Assembly (NCBI GenBank): GCA_037976565.1
Contig: CP137666.1
Coordinates: 54,277,271-54,341,270 of the forward strand
Source of the DNA: Mesocentrotus franciscanus
Lineage: Eukaryota; Echinodermata; Echinoidea; Camarodonta; Strongylocentrotidae
Length of the DNA stretch: 64,000 nt
Direction of reading: 5' to 3'
The notes below the pieces were generated by a model. The model did not search any database and was not told the origin of the DNA. It saw only the letters and a list, made by a program, of their open reading frames with translations. This document shows positions 37,101 to 49,293 of this stretch, one piece after another (within the stretch, counting starts at the first letter, position 1; the number at the start of each line of letters is the position of its first letter). Made by a program: the position numbers and the translations under genes.

Positions 37101-40100
37101 TCACAGAGGTCAACTTATGAAATTCCATACATTGAGATTGTTATCATGATATCTCAAGAACCACTGGAGATTTAAACTTCAAACTTAGTGATAGTGTGTA
37201 TCACTATAGGAAAACAATCTGATTATATTTTGGAGCACGTAGGTCAAAGGTCAAGGGTCATAGAGGTCAACTTATGAAATTCCATACATTGAGATTGTTA
37301 TCATGATATCTCAAGAACCACTGGAGATGTAAAAACTTCAAACTTAAGGATAGTATGTATCACCATAGGAAGACGATCTGATTAGATTTTGGAGCACGTA
37401 GGCCAAAGGTCAAGGGTCACAGAGGTCAACTTATGAAATTCCATACATTGAGATTGTTATCATAATATCTCAAGAACCACTGGAGATTTAAACTTCAAAC
37501 TTAATGATAGTGTGTATCACCATAGGAAGACAATCTGATTAGATTTTGGAGCACGTAGGTCAAAGGTCAAGGGTCACAGAGGTCAACTTATGAAATTCCA
37601 TACATTGAGATCGTTATCGCGATATCTCAAGAACCACTGGAGAATTTTCACTTCAAACTTAATGATAGTATGTATCACCATAGGAAGACGATCTGTTTAG
37701 ATTTTGGAGCATGTAGGTCAAGGGTCACAGAGGTCAACTTGTGAAATTCCATGTCTTCAGCTCGTTTAATATGACTTTACATTTGATATTCGATATGATG
37801 TAATTTTAATGGAATTTCTGAAAGGATTATGCTTTTATTGCAAGACTTTTCGCCTGTAGAGTATGGCGTCACTCGGTGTTGAGGCTGGTGTTGAGCTATC
37901 GATAACGCGATCGGTATCGTCCTTCTAAACTGACCGTCGGTGTTGGAGCTCGGTTTAGCAGCCTTTCCATGCTCTCAACACCAACACCAACACCGAACAC
38001 CGTACTTGAAATCACTCAATGTCTTATGGGTACACAGTTCATGAGAAAAAGCAAAGGCACTGACAATTGAATTTCATATGCAGCGCATGTCATTCTTTAA
38101 AAAAATCAAATGAAAACGAGCTTTAATTCTTTATAATGGCAATACATGGTTACTTTTTATGCCTCCGCTACAAAGTAGCCGGGAATTATGTTTTCTGGTT
38201 GTCAGTCCGTGCGTACATACGTGCGTGCGTGCGTGCGTCTGTGCGTCGTCCGTTTCGTGATCGCGTTATCTCAAGAACCAATTGATGGATTACCGCCAAA
38301 CTCGGGTCATGTATGTATCTTGCAGAGCTAATGAACTGATTAGATTTTGGGGTCACGAGGTCAAAGGTCACAGGGTCCATTATGTATGCAAAAATAGCTC
38401 GTGATCGCGTTATCTCAACCGATTGATGGATTACCGCCAAACTTGGGTCATGTATGTATCTTGCAGAGCTAATGAACTGATTAGATTTTGGGGTCACAAG
38501 GTCAAAGGTCACAGGGCTCATTATGTATGCAAAAATAGCTCGTGATCGCGTTATCTCAAGAACCGATTGATGGATTACCGCCAAACTTGGGTCATGTATG
38601 TATCTTGCAGAGCTAATGAACTGATTAGATTTTGGGGTCACGAGGTCAAAGGTCACAGGGCTCGTTATGTATGCAAAATAGCTTGTGATCACGTTATCTC
38701 AAGAACCGATTGATGGATTACCGCCAAACTTGGGTCATGTATGTATCTTGCAGAGTCAATGAACTGATTAGATTTGGGGTCACGAGGTCAAAGGTCACAG
38801 GGCTCATTATGTATCCTAAAATAGCTCGTGATCGTGTTATCATTAGAACCAACAGATGGATTACAATCAAACTTGAATTTTAAAAATTGCTTCCATTTTG
38901 GTTTGTAAAATTGCTCTATGGCGGAGGCATTTTTCGACTGCGCGCAGTTGAAGTTCCATCTAGTTTTATACTGTATCTTTCTTTTTTTTTTACATTATAT
39001 TTATTCTTTCTCATAGTGCCTGAGCAGTGGACATCGATACCTATCCATGTCAAAATCTACAAGCTGTTGATCAATGAGTTATCTAACGCCATGGAAACGA
39101 CAACATCCAGGCAAGCATCTGCTGGAGGAGAGGATCTAGAAGTAAGTTATCCACATATGTAATAGTTATTGTTTGTACTGCTGGGGATAATAATCCCAAA
39201 AAAAAATTATGGAAATTCAAGTTTGATCGATTATTATCTCTTGTCATGGGATGATTAAAGCTTTGTTTAGTATCATTAGAAAGACCAATTTTATGAAGTG
39301 CATTAGTTTTCTAAATTTTATGAGAATTATAAATACCAGATCTCTGTGCTTACCAAATCAAAAATATTATTTTGGGATGAATTGTAATTCTATCAACAAA
39401 TACTAAATTGTCTTTTCTCTTTGAATAGGATGATGGTTGGGAAGATGAAGAGGAAGAGGAAGAGGATGAAGATGTTATGATCAATGAACATGGTCTGGCT
39501 GGACAGCTCACAGACTTCACTGATGCTTACCCAGGTATGTCAGATTTAACCCTCTTAGTGCCTTGGATGGAAAAATCTGCCCAGGATTTGAGGCAGATAT
39601 TCAGAGAATTTGCTTTACAAGTATCTTCTTTCTTTTTACACATACCGAAAAACAGAGCTAAACACTAACGTTTTTCACAAGGGTCTGGATTGAAAGTTTT
39701 CACCTTTTAGGTCCATTTATATTGGGCACCATGTTTTAATTTCAAACTAAAGGGGTCTGGATTTATTATTTGGGGGCATGTGCACTCTACCCCTATCAGT
39801 GTAGAGCCCTTCATGAAGGGTTAATATTTTTTCAAATTTGATCCCATAACATTTAGTATATGCCATACACAACATTTTGTTGTTGTTGAAAGTTAGGTAA
39901 TGAAGTCTTTTTCTGTAACAAGTGGCAAAGCACGGGTTAAGAAAGTGTTTCAACTTGCAACTCATTCAGGGAGACCAGGGCCCCATTTCATAAAACTTGA
40001 TATCAATAACAAGTTACAATATTAGTTATAAGCTACTGAAATGTTTGTATTTATTTGACATAGAAATTTGACAGTTTTTATTGATAAAGAGTATTAAGAA

Positions 40101-41013
40101 ACTGCCCAGGACCCTGACTAAGATCATATCTGCCAACTCATACACTACTATGCTAACTATTTAACAAAATATGTCACATCTTCTTGTTCAGGAACTTCAG
40201 GTTACTATTATTTTGTTAAATTCATGAGGTGTAGCAGATCTGTCATAGGTATAAGTAATAAGCCTCTTACTCAAATGAACTAGCACTCTAATGTAGTTGT
40301 CCTTTCTAGACTGATATTCTGAAATGCTCCATATGATTTTGTTCAGGTTATGATTGTTTTGAGGATGATGATCCAGATGATGAAGATGATCCAGATGCAT
40401 TAGAAGACCCTCTTAATCAAGTAGATCTACAGGTAAGATCCGCAAGCTTTATATCTAACCATACCACTGAGAAAAGTTTAGATCCAGTCGAGATTTTATG
40501 AATCTGATCTGAAAAGTAGGAGATGGTAACAGAAGGTAGATAGTTTGTATGAAATCATTGTTTGCAGCTTTTGGATTATGGATTATGAATATAGAATATT
40601 TAGTGATGGTATTTCCAGTACAACAGTTGGTATTGATGTCTTAGCCAGATTCTATGAATTTCCACTCTACAATTCCACTCTTTATTTTGTGAGCAACCCT
40701 TCTAAAAACATGTAAACCCATTTCTTTTAAATTGATTAACTCCTTACCTTCCATATTTCATGAAATTGATAGACCGCACCATGTTAGTGTGTGCCTTTAC
40801 ACTTGTTGAAAGAATGGCCTCATTTGATGTGCCTGAAATACAATGCCATACAAGGCCAGTTATGTATTATTTTGTCCTTGACTTCCCCTCCAGTCATTCT
40901 TAACGGACTACTTAGTGGAGCTGTCCAAGCACCAGTGCCATCGAGAGTTTGCTGCTCATGTAAATGATGCTGAGAAACACGTTCTAGGAAGCATAGGCAT
41001 CGTTCTAGCATGA
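19116..41013 (+). CDS. IPO9: Importin-9 (karyopherin-beta), complete 23-exon gene
   Basis: Exons: 19116-19251, 23045-23106, 23710-23796, 24338-24539, 25047-25222, 25826-25945, 27585-27744, 28518-28669, 29038-29136, 29648-29754, 30477-30616, 31026-31104, 31667-31901, 32424-32502, 32866-33014, 34186-34314, 34732-35007, 35493-35659, 36207-36340, 39017-39141, 39429-39534, 40347-40432, 40894-41013. All junctions are GT-AG and in phase; the total is 3126 nt (1041 codons plus TGA), equal to remembered human IPO9. Landmarks: importin-beta N-terminal segment ([41 protein letters not shown]), [36 protein letters not shown], the acidic stretch at residues ~939-954 and a second at ~977-990, and C-terminal [12 protein letters not shown]9 is a HEAT-repeat, RanGTP-regulated nuclear import receptor for histones H2A-H2B, ribosomal proteins and actin. 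The start was chosen by homology. Confidence 0.97.
19392..20055. mobile_element. Foldback DNA transposon with 9-bp TSD (Mutator-like)
   Basis: Two arms of about 315-325 bp (19392-19707 and 19732-20055) are near-perfect reverse complements around a ~25-nt spacer. The ends are TAGACCGAAAATTTCTGTCT and its complement. The 9-bp sequence TATTCGTTC directly flanks both ends (19383-19391, 20056-20064), a perfect target duplication of the length made by Mutator/MuDR transposases. The right arm has about 10 extra bases near 19797. It lies in IPO9 intron 1, so the pre-mRNA would carry a ~0.3-kb hairpin. Confidence 0.9.
20241..20363 (+). repeat. Exon-like dispersed sequence (41 codons plus donor)
   Basis: ATG at 20241 opens exactly 41 codons ([20 protein letters not shown], then [20 protein letters not shown] and L), followed at once by a consensus donor GTAAGT. 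A second, damaged copy is at 13522-13626. I do not recognise the peptide. It may be the first exon of a multi-copy transposon gene. It sits in IPO9 intron 1, directly left of the hAT insertion. Confidence 0.5.
20402..21370. mobile_element. Non-autonomous hAT element with 8-bp TSD
   Basis: The 10-bp ends TAGTGCTGTA and TACAGCACTA are inverted repeats. ATATTTTG directly flanks both sides (20394-20401, 21371-21378), the perfect 8-bp duplication expected for hAT. Both subterminal regions are packed with GTTCGG/CCGAAC repeats (20420-20495 and 21255-21360), plausible transposase binding sites. No transposase ORF is present in the 969 bp. It lies in IPO9 intron 1. Confidence 0.93.
21379..22463. other. 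Unclassified part of IPO9 intron 1
   Basis: A CAAACACCATTGTACAAAA block at about 21675-21695 resembles CAAACACCACTGTACAAAA at about 20139-20158, so the hAT may have inserted within an older repeat. No gene seen. Confidence 0.4.
22464..22968. mobile_element. TTAA-flanked non-autonomous DNA transposon (Kolobok-like), copy 2
   Basis: A 505-bp element nearly identical to 8579-9101, with the same inverted ends and TTAA on both sides (22460-22463, 22969-22972). It lacks about 23 bp present in copy 1 around 8700-8722 and has a small insertion near its 3' third. It lies in IPO9 intron 1. Confidence 0.88.
23871..24075. repeat. Compound ATC/CAT microsatellite
   Basis: Irregular runs of ATC and related trinucleotides (TCATCATCATCATC, CACCATCACCATCATT) in IPO9 intron 3. 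The reading frame through it is low complexity and not a gene. Confidence 0.9.
26465..27500 (-). mobile_element. 5'-truncated LINE, antisense in IPO9 intron 6
   Basis: The minus-strand ORF at 27456-27100 reads as the C-terminal end of a non-LTR reverse transcriptase: [37 protein letters not shown] and a final [34 protein letters not shown] run at 26468-26492 would be the tandem-repeat tail at its 3' end. Upstream frames are broken by stops, so it is an inactive 5'-truncated copy. Confidence 0.85.
27780..28077 (+). mobile_element. 5'-truncated LINE tail, sense in IPO9 intron 7
   Basis: The frame ending in TAA near 27990 reads [20 protein letters not shown] then [16 protein letters not shown], the typical last residues of L2/CR1-group ORF2 proteins. 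A 3' UTR with TTGTAAAGCGCTTTGAG and ATGCGCTATAAAAGAACAAA follows, then an ATT run at 28063-28080. Confidence 0.85.
33463..33849. mobile_element. TA-flanked inverted-repeat element (Tc1/mariner-like)
   Basis: Ends CAGTAGGCTTGCAGTTGCAC and its near-perfect complement extend about 65 bp inward. TA flanks both sides (33461-33462, 33850-33851), and the CAGT terminus suits Tc1/mariner. The interior holds repeated AGTCCTGAAAAGGACT-type small palindromes. No transposase. It lies in IPO9 intron 15. Confidence 0.8.
35380..35470. repeat. Polypyrimidine CT/CCCT tract before IPO9 exon 18
   Basis: TCCC and CT repeats fill the end of intron 17 and stop just before TTTTATTGTTT and the acceptor at 35491-35492. 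They may extend the polypyrimidine tract of this intron. Confidence 0.9.
36714..37765 (+). repeat. ~157-bp tandem array, CCTCCGC family, copy 1
   Basis: Starts with a short hairpin GCCTCCGCCACC / GGTGGTGCCGGAGGC and a GTACGTCC run (36765-36815). About six head-to-tail units of ~157 bp follow, each beginning near ATATCTCAAGAACCA (36835, 36991, 37149, 37306, 37465, 37622). Each contains GATTAGATTTTGGAGCACGT and an AGGTCA-rich block. It lies in IPO9 intron 19. Confidence 0.92.
37875..38001. repeat. Imperfect GGTGTTG foldback
   Basis: GGTGTTGAGGCTGGTGTTGA on the left pairs imperfectly with CTCAACACCAACACCAACAC and CGAACACC on the right. It lies between the two tandem arrays. Confidence 0.6.
38160..38950 (+). 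repeat. ~143-bp tandem array, CCTCCGC family, copy 2
   Basis: Inverted ends TATGCCTCCGC (38160) and GCGGAGGCAT (38922-38931) enclose a GCGTGCGT run and about five units. Each begins near GTTATCTCAAGAACCGATTG and includes GGATTACCGCCAAACTTGGG, TCTTGCAGAGCTAATGAACT and AGGTCAAAGGTCA. Same family as 36714-37765 and 5171-5665, with a different unit sequence. It lies in IPO9 intron 19. Confidence 0.92.
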
Positions 41014-44000
41014 GCCCTCTGCTCGTAATAAATAGAAAGACTATGAATTCATTTCGAGACTTTTGAGCACTATCTGCCCTTTACTTTGGAATATGTACGT
41101 GGCTGGTAGCAGTTAGAGAGAGAATGATCAAACTCGAAGGTGACGTTGCTCTAAGTTTGTCAAGGAATCCTAGAGATGGCACTGGGCATTGCTTGTGGCA
41201 AAACTGACCCTGATCGCGAGTTCCATTTTCAAGCACTGATGATCACCTGTAGCTGCCTGTAGTAGGTGCACTCATCAGACTTGTCAGACTTGTTTCTCCC
41301 CACAGGAAGATTCAATTCCTTCAAGAGATACAATTTATGTGTGGTTGTGAGTGTGTGTGATGTGGGTTATAGTGTAATTTAAAAACAAAACGAGCTATAT
41401 CTGATCACTTCAGCTGTGTTGTCTCCATCAATTATTGTGAAGATTATACCCCTTCCCTCTTCGTTGACTTCTCTCTGCTTCTTTATCTCTCTCTCTCTCT
41501 CTTTCTCTCTTCTTTTTCTCTCTCTTGATTTTTGTTTTTGTTTTGACATTCTTAATATCTGGGGTTAAAGCCTGATATTTACTTTAACATCCCAGATCTA
41601 CATGTGGTATTCTTGCAATTTCTTGAAGGAAAAATTCTTATGGCTGATAAATAAATTGGAAAAAATAGAATTTCAGGTAATATTACATGGAGGGCAATTT
41701 AAATTATTTTTTTGCTTTGTAGCCATATTTTTTTAGCTCCACTACATAATTCAATTTAACTCGTTCTACAATACAGTGCAAAGAATAACACACAGCCAAA
41801 CATGTCATGACATCAAAATGGCAGCTTTTACAGCAGATAGCATCCAAACTTATTCTAGTGCTTTGTAGAAGATGTCCTCAAATCATAACTTCTGTCTTTG
41901 TAACCAAATAGCCTGTAAACCTGAATTTACAGGATTCGACATATGGTTGATTTTAAAGTATAAATTTGGAATAGGTTATTAATGAAATTGTAATTGTAAT
42001 ATTTGCAATGGAATTTGACTCTCATTGAAAATGTGAGCATTTGTAAATTCAGCCCACCTTTACCAGTTGCTAGTAATGTCAGTGAATTTCATGTCATACA
42101 TGTATATATGAAAGAGACAGTGTTGAAGTGCTCCAAGACTGCCTGTTACAGAGCTGTATGTTGACCAAGTTTGTTTGTTGGCCACTAAATGTCTTTCCTG
42201 CCTCAAGTGTTTTCTCGGCTCTCATCTAAGATGACAATGTGACAGTCAATGTGCCTCATGTGTAAGTGTGTGTGCCTAGTCTGAAAGAATAGTGGTTGTT
42301 CAGTTGAATGTGTTGCTATGTCAGGTAAGCGGTTGTGAGCCACCATGTGGGTTCGTACTTTGAATCACAGAGTACCGTCTTTAGAGATTGCAATGTCAAG
42401 TCCGAGTCTGACGATTTTGAAATTGAAATATTGCTTTTGAATGAATATCGTAAATCCATGTAAAAGAGCATTCATTATTTGAGATACTGAAAAAAACATT
42501 GAAATCTGAAGAAATGTGGCAAAAGCTTAGATGTTGAATGCTGTTGATTTAGAGTCTAAGGCCAGTATAGCTGTAAGTTGTATTTGAATAATTGGAATTG
42601 GAACAGGAAAGTAACAAAGTTTCCTTCTTTTTTTTTACAAGGAGGCATTTAGAAAAATCATTGTGTGCCCAGTTTGCATTGAGAATGAACTATGTGTGAT
42701 TGCAACTGCTTCAGATGCTAAAAGCCTTACAAACAATTCCCCCTAAAAGGGCACTGAAAATGTACACTACTGGCATAAACATCCTATTTCATTCACCCAA
42801 ATTCAAAAATGATTTGTGAAGATGCATCAGTTGTCCAATCTCGCAGGTATGATTTGTGTTGCTTGCTTTAATAGAACAGTTAACGTGTCATTTTCAAGGT
42901 AGGTCCCATATATTACCAAGTATTATTGAACTGTACTATGGAATTGTAAATAGAAATTTACCTAAAAGTATCACTTTGATGTTTTGTCTGATTCAAGATC
43001 TAGTAGGGCTATGAGATTGATACAGTCATCAGATATACTGAGATCTTATGATGTGGCCAGTATTATGGGAGTAAATAGCTATTTATTGCGCCTACTTATG
43101 TATGGTAGCATCTCTATGGGTGGAATCCACCTTTCATTCATTCTTATGCTATATCAGGCAAACCTATGGCAAGCTTTATTTTGGGTCATTTAGAGCAACG
43201 TTCGTTTAAAAAAGATCCATAAAGTAGTCAATTGGTCAATTAGCATTTTGGTTACCTCATAGGCAAAGTGGGACTGCTTGTTGCACCCTAGTATCTGTAA
43301 TTTGTGTTTGCTTTCTCTGCGTCATTCAAGTGTCATTCAAGTGCCAATCGTGTATTTGCAGCTTCACCATCAGTTTACATCAATGATTTCTATGCAAAAT
43401 GGTGATTTGGGAGTAACCTGGGGATGTAAAGTAAACCATATTCAAATTGCACCATATTAACCCTGATAAGCTGGGTTATTTGGGTACTCTCTCAACCAGG
43501 GGGTCCCCCTTGGAATCTTGGCCACGGAATGACAAAAAATTCTTAAACATGCATATTGATACAGTATGATTACTATTTGACTATTCTCATATCCCCGAAG
43601 TGACAATTCTGCATTGTGTACAGTACATTATTTATATGGAAATTTTCATTTGGGCCCTGCAGCGCGCAGCGATTTTCATGCTACGCTGTACCCATGGTAC
43701 CCTTTGGCCGAAATTATATAAATTCGATATAAAAAGATAGGGGGCTGGGGTGGATATTCCCCCTTAGCCCTTTTAGGGTAAAATCTTTTTATCAATCAAA
43801 TAAGTTAGGATAGATCAAAGCTCATTCAAATAATTAAAAACAATTGTTACAGATAGTGAAGCAATTTCAATAGCAAAGTGTGGTTACATGATGCCTGTTT
43901 TCTATGTACTATGGGAAAGCTTAAATCTTATTCCTTTTTTAAAGTTGACGTTAGAGAGAACTTACACCCAGCAATAGCCAGCATGTATTTTGAAGTTTAG

Positions 44001-47000
44001 AATACAAATCAATTACTTTGATGTTATGTTGTATAGCTGTGGAAATTAAAGACTTTACCATGGCTATCATCTTTGAGATACATTGTTGTGATAATTGGAC
44101 GAGAAAATCACATATTTTCTTGTTTATGTCTTAATGCACTAAAAACTATTCAGCTTCTTTTTATTTGAATTACTGCATTGATTGAGACCAACAAAATTTT
44201 CCTTCGGTACTAATAACTTCTAATGCCAACAAACGACCAATTCTGAAGATAGTTTCTGACTTTCTGTCAATATGGAGAGATTTCTAACTTCTAGATACAA
44301 TTTGCAAGCCAGATTAGGTGAAGAAAGCTTATGTTTAGCTGTCTTTTTACAAGTGATCACACAATTTTTTGAATATTCTTTTTTTTTGTAATAGTCAAGA
44401 GATTTTATAAGTAATGAGGAATTGAGTGCTAATCAAGCCAACAAATTGATGTGATAATCTTAAATATCGGTGATCTTCGGGTTTGATTTGCTTCTATTTT
44501 TAAGCAGTCATTGCAATTGTGATATTTAATGTCAAAATATGCTTCTATAATCAGTATTTAGTACTGCAGTACATCAATAAGGCTCAAAATAAAATCCTGC
44601 CCTCTTTTTTTTTTTGTGAGTGTACATATGAAATTGATTGTTCATTTCATCAAGGACATTCCAGTTATGTATGTGCTCACATTGGCTGCACAGGTCCACT
44701 TGGTTATGTATCCACCATGCATAGTGTGTGGAATTCCTGGTATGATGCATAATAAATACATGATCAGCTGGCCCTGTACTATACACAGCCAAGGTGGGCA
44801 TGAACATTACTGCGGAACATCCTTAAGAGGTTGGAATTAACCCATTTCAAAATTAGTTTAAGTATACAGGCTCTGCAAATGTAAGTTTATAATCGAGATG
44901 TGTTTCTGAAGATGGGTTATTCTAATGCAAATAGTACTCAATAAATATATATCAAGACTTCATTTGAGTTAAAGGCAAAGGCCAGCACATCAGCAGTATA
45001 ACCATTACATATTCAATTTTGTCAGTGTATTAAGATATTAAAGAAGCATTTAACATATTTATATTGCTACATGTATTCTTAATAAGGAATGTTATTTTCT
45101 ATTCAGACCAATTTAAAAGTTGCTTCAATTTGTTTGTAAAAGGACCTCTAGGGAAACCACTTTATCATTAGATGAGAGGCATTCACTTTATACTTCCATT
45201 ATCTCTTTGTCAGATTTTTTTTCTTTTGGACCAATAACTAACTTGCCTGATAAAATCTTCCACTTTTGACAGCAAAGGGTTAGATTTCAGTACATAGATT
45301 CCACTTCAATTATAAACAGAAAGTACTTTACCAGTACATGTCCAATTAGCACCACTGTATGTATGCACATGCATTTATATAATATAAGCATCTGCAAGAT
45401 CACAAGAACTTTATTTAATCAAATTGGAAAGTGAATACATGTTTATACAGCCTCTCTAATGTTGATTGTTAATCTACAAATTATTATTAGTGCATTTCTC
45501 GTTTCTTTTCCGTAATTCTCATGTGGTGTTCTTAGAACATGTATTGTTTAGTATTCCTTTTTGGACATTATCAAAAGATTCCATCAGCATCTTTGTTCTA
45601 AAAGGTTAAATAGTGGAACTGGATTATTTTTTTGGTGTGAATTCTTTGCTTCTCTTTCAGATTAATATATAAAATCAAAAGTTTTGTAGATGTTAAGGAA
45701 AAATGTACTGACAAAGTTGTTTCTGAAAGACTGAAAGCTTTGGAGCACAATATTCAGTATACACTTTGAACATTAGATATCATTTGTGAATAAATGCCCT
45801 TTCTGTTGAACGATGATATGCGTTTTAAAACCAGTAATGACATTTCGAATCATGGGCAATATTATATATTAAGCACATTAAAATACATGCAGGTATTCTT
45901 TTCTATTGGGGATCCCAGCTAAATCAGTATGGTACTGATATTATACCCCAACAATAAAAACTTAAGACTCTAGAACAGCTCAATATCTTTATGATTTAAG
46001 AAATGTAGCTGTGTTTCAAAAACGATTGAAGTGCTTGATGTTTGCAACCTGAAGCCATAATGGCAAAAGGTCCTGGTATTATTGTAGACACAAACTATGT
46101 GAGAAAAGCAATTGAATTGTGTTGTTTAGTGGATTTATGCCACACAGAGATATTGTAAAACCTATGTAAGTTATAGAAATGTTGAAATTGCGTATCTACT
46201 TGAGAGATAGTCAATGCTTGAAATTTGCTTCAATCTTCTTGGTTGTTTTTTTATACATTATTATATATTATCATGTCTTTGACAGTCAATAAAGAAATCT
46301 TGTATTTGTCCCAAATTTGCTTGTTAATGAGTGATTATTTCTCTAAGCCCTTGTTCTTAATAACTTTCAACACTGAACATTGTAAAGCTGAGGGGAGTAC
46401 AATCTATTTGGTAAGTACATGAGAACAAAATCTTTAAATTCAAAGATGAATCATAAAGCTTACTCTAAACATATTTGATACCCTCCAAACTTTACAATTT
46501 GCAAACTTCTGTTTCACGAGTTTCAACTACCGGTATTGATATACAATGTTTGACAAAAATGACCGTCAAAAGTGTTTGAAAACTTCTTACAATATAATCA
46601 GTAATATATATGCGGTAAGTTTTCATTTGAGCATGAAGTGAATTGGGTCCTCCTATAAGCTGCCAAGAGACGGTTTGATCTACTAAAAGCTACCATGAGC
46701 CTTATTGATAACCACGATTTGCTCCTTACCTTCTTTTTTAGAATTTTTGGCCCCTAGATCGACTTTAAAAAAATTGCAGTCAGAATAACCCCATAAATCT
46801 TGTAGGAGCCTTATGACGGGCTCTGTTATCGGCTTGTTTTCAACTCTGCTCTTGGTGGCTATTGGATATTTTAGAAGGACCCAGTGAATTGCCTTCTCTA
46901 TATATGAGCATGTTTATTAGCCCTTCTGAATGTTATGTACATGCAGTTACACATACCATATACATGTACAAATCAGATGAATCATTCATAATTCTTTTTT

Positions 47001-49293
47001 ACAAAAATTTATTGCAACAACTTGTCAGAAAACCTGGAATGTACTGGCAAGGAACTACAACATATCCAAGTTTTTATCAAACAAAAATCATTTGTTTTCA
47101 TCAGTACATGAATTCAGCCACACAATATGTGTGATGTGTCACAAAAGGAATCAACTGAACAAAATTATATGATTTTACAGGAAACTGACTCTGCATATGC
47201 CTTTCTAAAAACAAAGACATCCTTTAGTGATTTCATAATTATTTTTTTAAGGTATAAGGATAACAAAGATGTAGGGAATCGTTTCTCAATAGAAAAATAC
47301 ACATTTACAACTCTTCCTTTAGAGAAAAGAGAAATTTTAAAATATCTAATGAATGAAACCAAAGGAAAGAAGTCAATTAATCACATCAAGCCCTCATTAA
47401 AAAAAGAATTTCAATGGATTTGTTTCTCTAGTATTCATCTTTTGGAAATTTGGTTGACATTCAAGGAACATAGTTTTCCTGAATACTTATTTTTGTCATT
47501 GACTGTCTTTTAAACTTGATCTGATACTTTTGTTTTTACTCAATGTATTAAGGATCTCTTCAGAAGACAAGTGAAGAAAAATGTTCACACACAATGTCTG
47601 AAGGAAGAAAGTTCAATTCATCCTGAGAAAAAGATGGGTTTTGACAAAATATGCTCTGAATTCAATACGACTGTAAACCTTTAAACATCAACAAACACAA
47701 TGCATGGTAACTACTGCATGACACTCTTGGTAACAAGTACTACTAGTTCTCCACATACATTTCATTTCATTTTATCAACATGCACAGGCATTTATGATGT
47801 CTCCAATCGACCAAACATGGAATTGTTGATGATGGTTTTCCATTTCCCATCAAATTTCGTACAAACCAGGGTTTTGAAACTATGAAGCCTGCAAACATCA
47901 AAATCATTGAGGATCTTCAGGTAAACTGGCTACATGTCAGAGGTAATACTTTTTTGTCACACTTATTTTGGAGCTGTTCCATACCAACATACTAAGTACA
48001 TTTACAAAAATGAGTTATAAGTTCATTATGAGTTGGCAAATACAAGGTTGTAATTTCATTATCATCTTAGTTTTACTCAGTACTTCAACCTTTCTGCAAG
48101 ACTACAAGGAATTATGTATCCGTGAGTTGTTTTTCAGCTGGAAAAATGTAATATGGGTTAATAACATAAATATATCAAGTGTAGGATCAAGTGATATGAG
48201 AAATGGAGAAGTACAAACACACATTTCTGAAACTTCAAACAAAATGACCTAAAGTATTAAGTGCTTGCTCAAATTTCATGAGTGATGGCAAGGGTGGCAA
48301 TAATATATACTTTACCATGAAAACAAAATGAAATAAAATAATAAATTAACTGAACATCAACATGATGCATACTCAACACAGCTGCCTCTATAACAAACAT
48401 ATTATAATAGTAAACATTCATTGTGTAGTGGCTATTTAGAGGGAAAATATCCATCTTGCCCATGAGAATACCTTGCAAGTTTCTTTGGGGGAAATTCATA
48501 CTTTTGGGCCAATACCCATATGATACAGTGGTAATTTCTGTGTGTTGTAAGACATCATATTTGAAGCAGAGCTTTCTGCTATTAGAACCCATTAAAAAAA
48601 AAAGCAATGTGTTTCAATAATCAAATATGTTAAGGTTGATTAATTCACCTTAGATTAACATTACAACATCATATATTAATCACACACTTTGTTGATAAGA
48701 CAAAGACAAAATGTACTGATCCACCACCTCAACAGATAAATAAGTCTTATGACATAAATGTATAAATTTATATGTGTACTGACACCAGCTCATTACAAAT
48801 AAAACAAATTTGGCAAAATTAAAAGCTTGTCATAGCTTGAAGGAAAATTAATATCAAAATTTTCCTTTTCTTAAAAAAAAATGCATAACAGCAATCCTGA
48901 ATTTCGCTTCCAAATGTGGCTATAGAATTATGATTTTCATGTTAAACTAGTTTAAAAAAACAATCATAGAAATGAAGTTCAACTAAGTTTTTATTGCAAG
49001 ACAACTTATTCTACACTGTTACTTTCTTTCTTTTTTTTCTTCAAATTGCTCTTGCTCTAGGCTACATCACAATTATGAAATTTGCAGAAAAGGAAGAAAA
49101 AAATGTGGAACTAACAATTGTGTCATTTCTTATATAGTTTTTCAGTAAGTTTTATTCTTAGTAATATGATTTTCTTTTTTATCTTCAAAAGCTTTGTGAT
49201 TCCATATTGGAGATAAGTGATTATATTGCAAAAAAAAAACATTACCATGTAATTCTTACCAATAATTGAACTTTTATCTTAGTAGTCACAATA
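41014..49293. other. Intergenic region, partly IPO9 3' UTR
   Basis: No exon, RNA gene or well-bounded transposon could be supported in these 8.3 kb. A CT tract lies at about 41486-41525. An AATAAA occurs only 13 nt after the stop (41027), too close to be the main signal; a better candidate is 41650-41655. Scattered AATAAA motifs further right allow a longer UTR. For the converging gene, AATAAA on the minus strand is at 49151-49156 and 48990-48995. Confidence 0.4.

Noticed and set aside
41027..41032. AATAAA as IPO9 polyadenylation signal
   Set aside because: Only 13 nt after the stop codon; unlikely to define the main 3' end.
47127..47513. 128-codon + strand open frame
   Set aside because: AT-rich, no homology recognised, no splice or start context support; likely chance within an untranslated or intergenic region.
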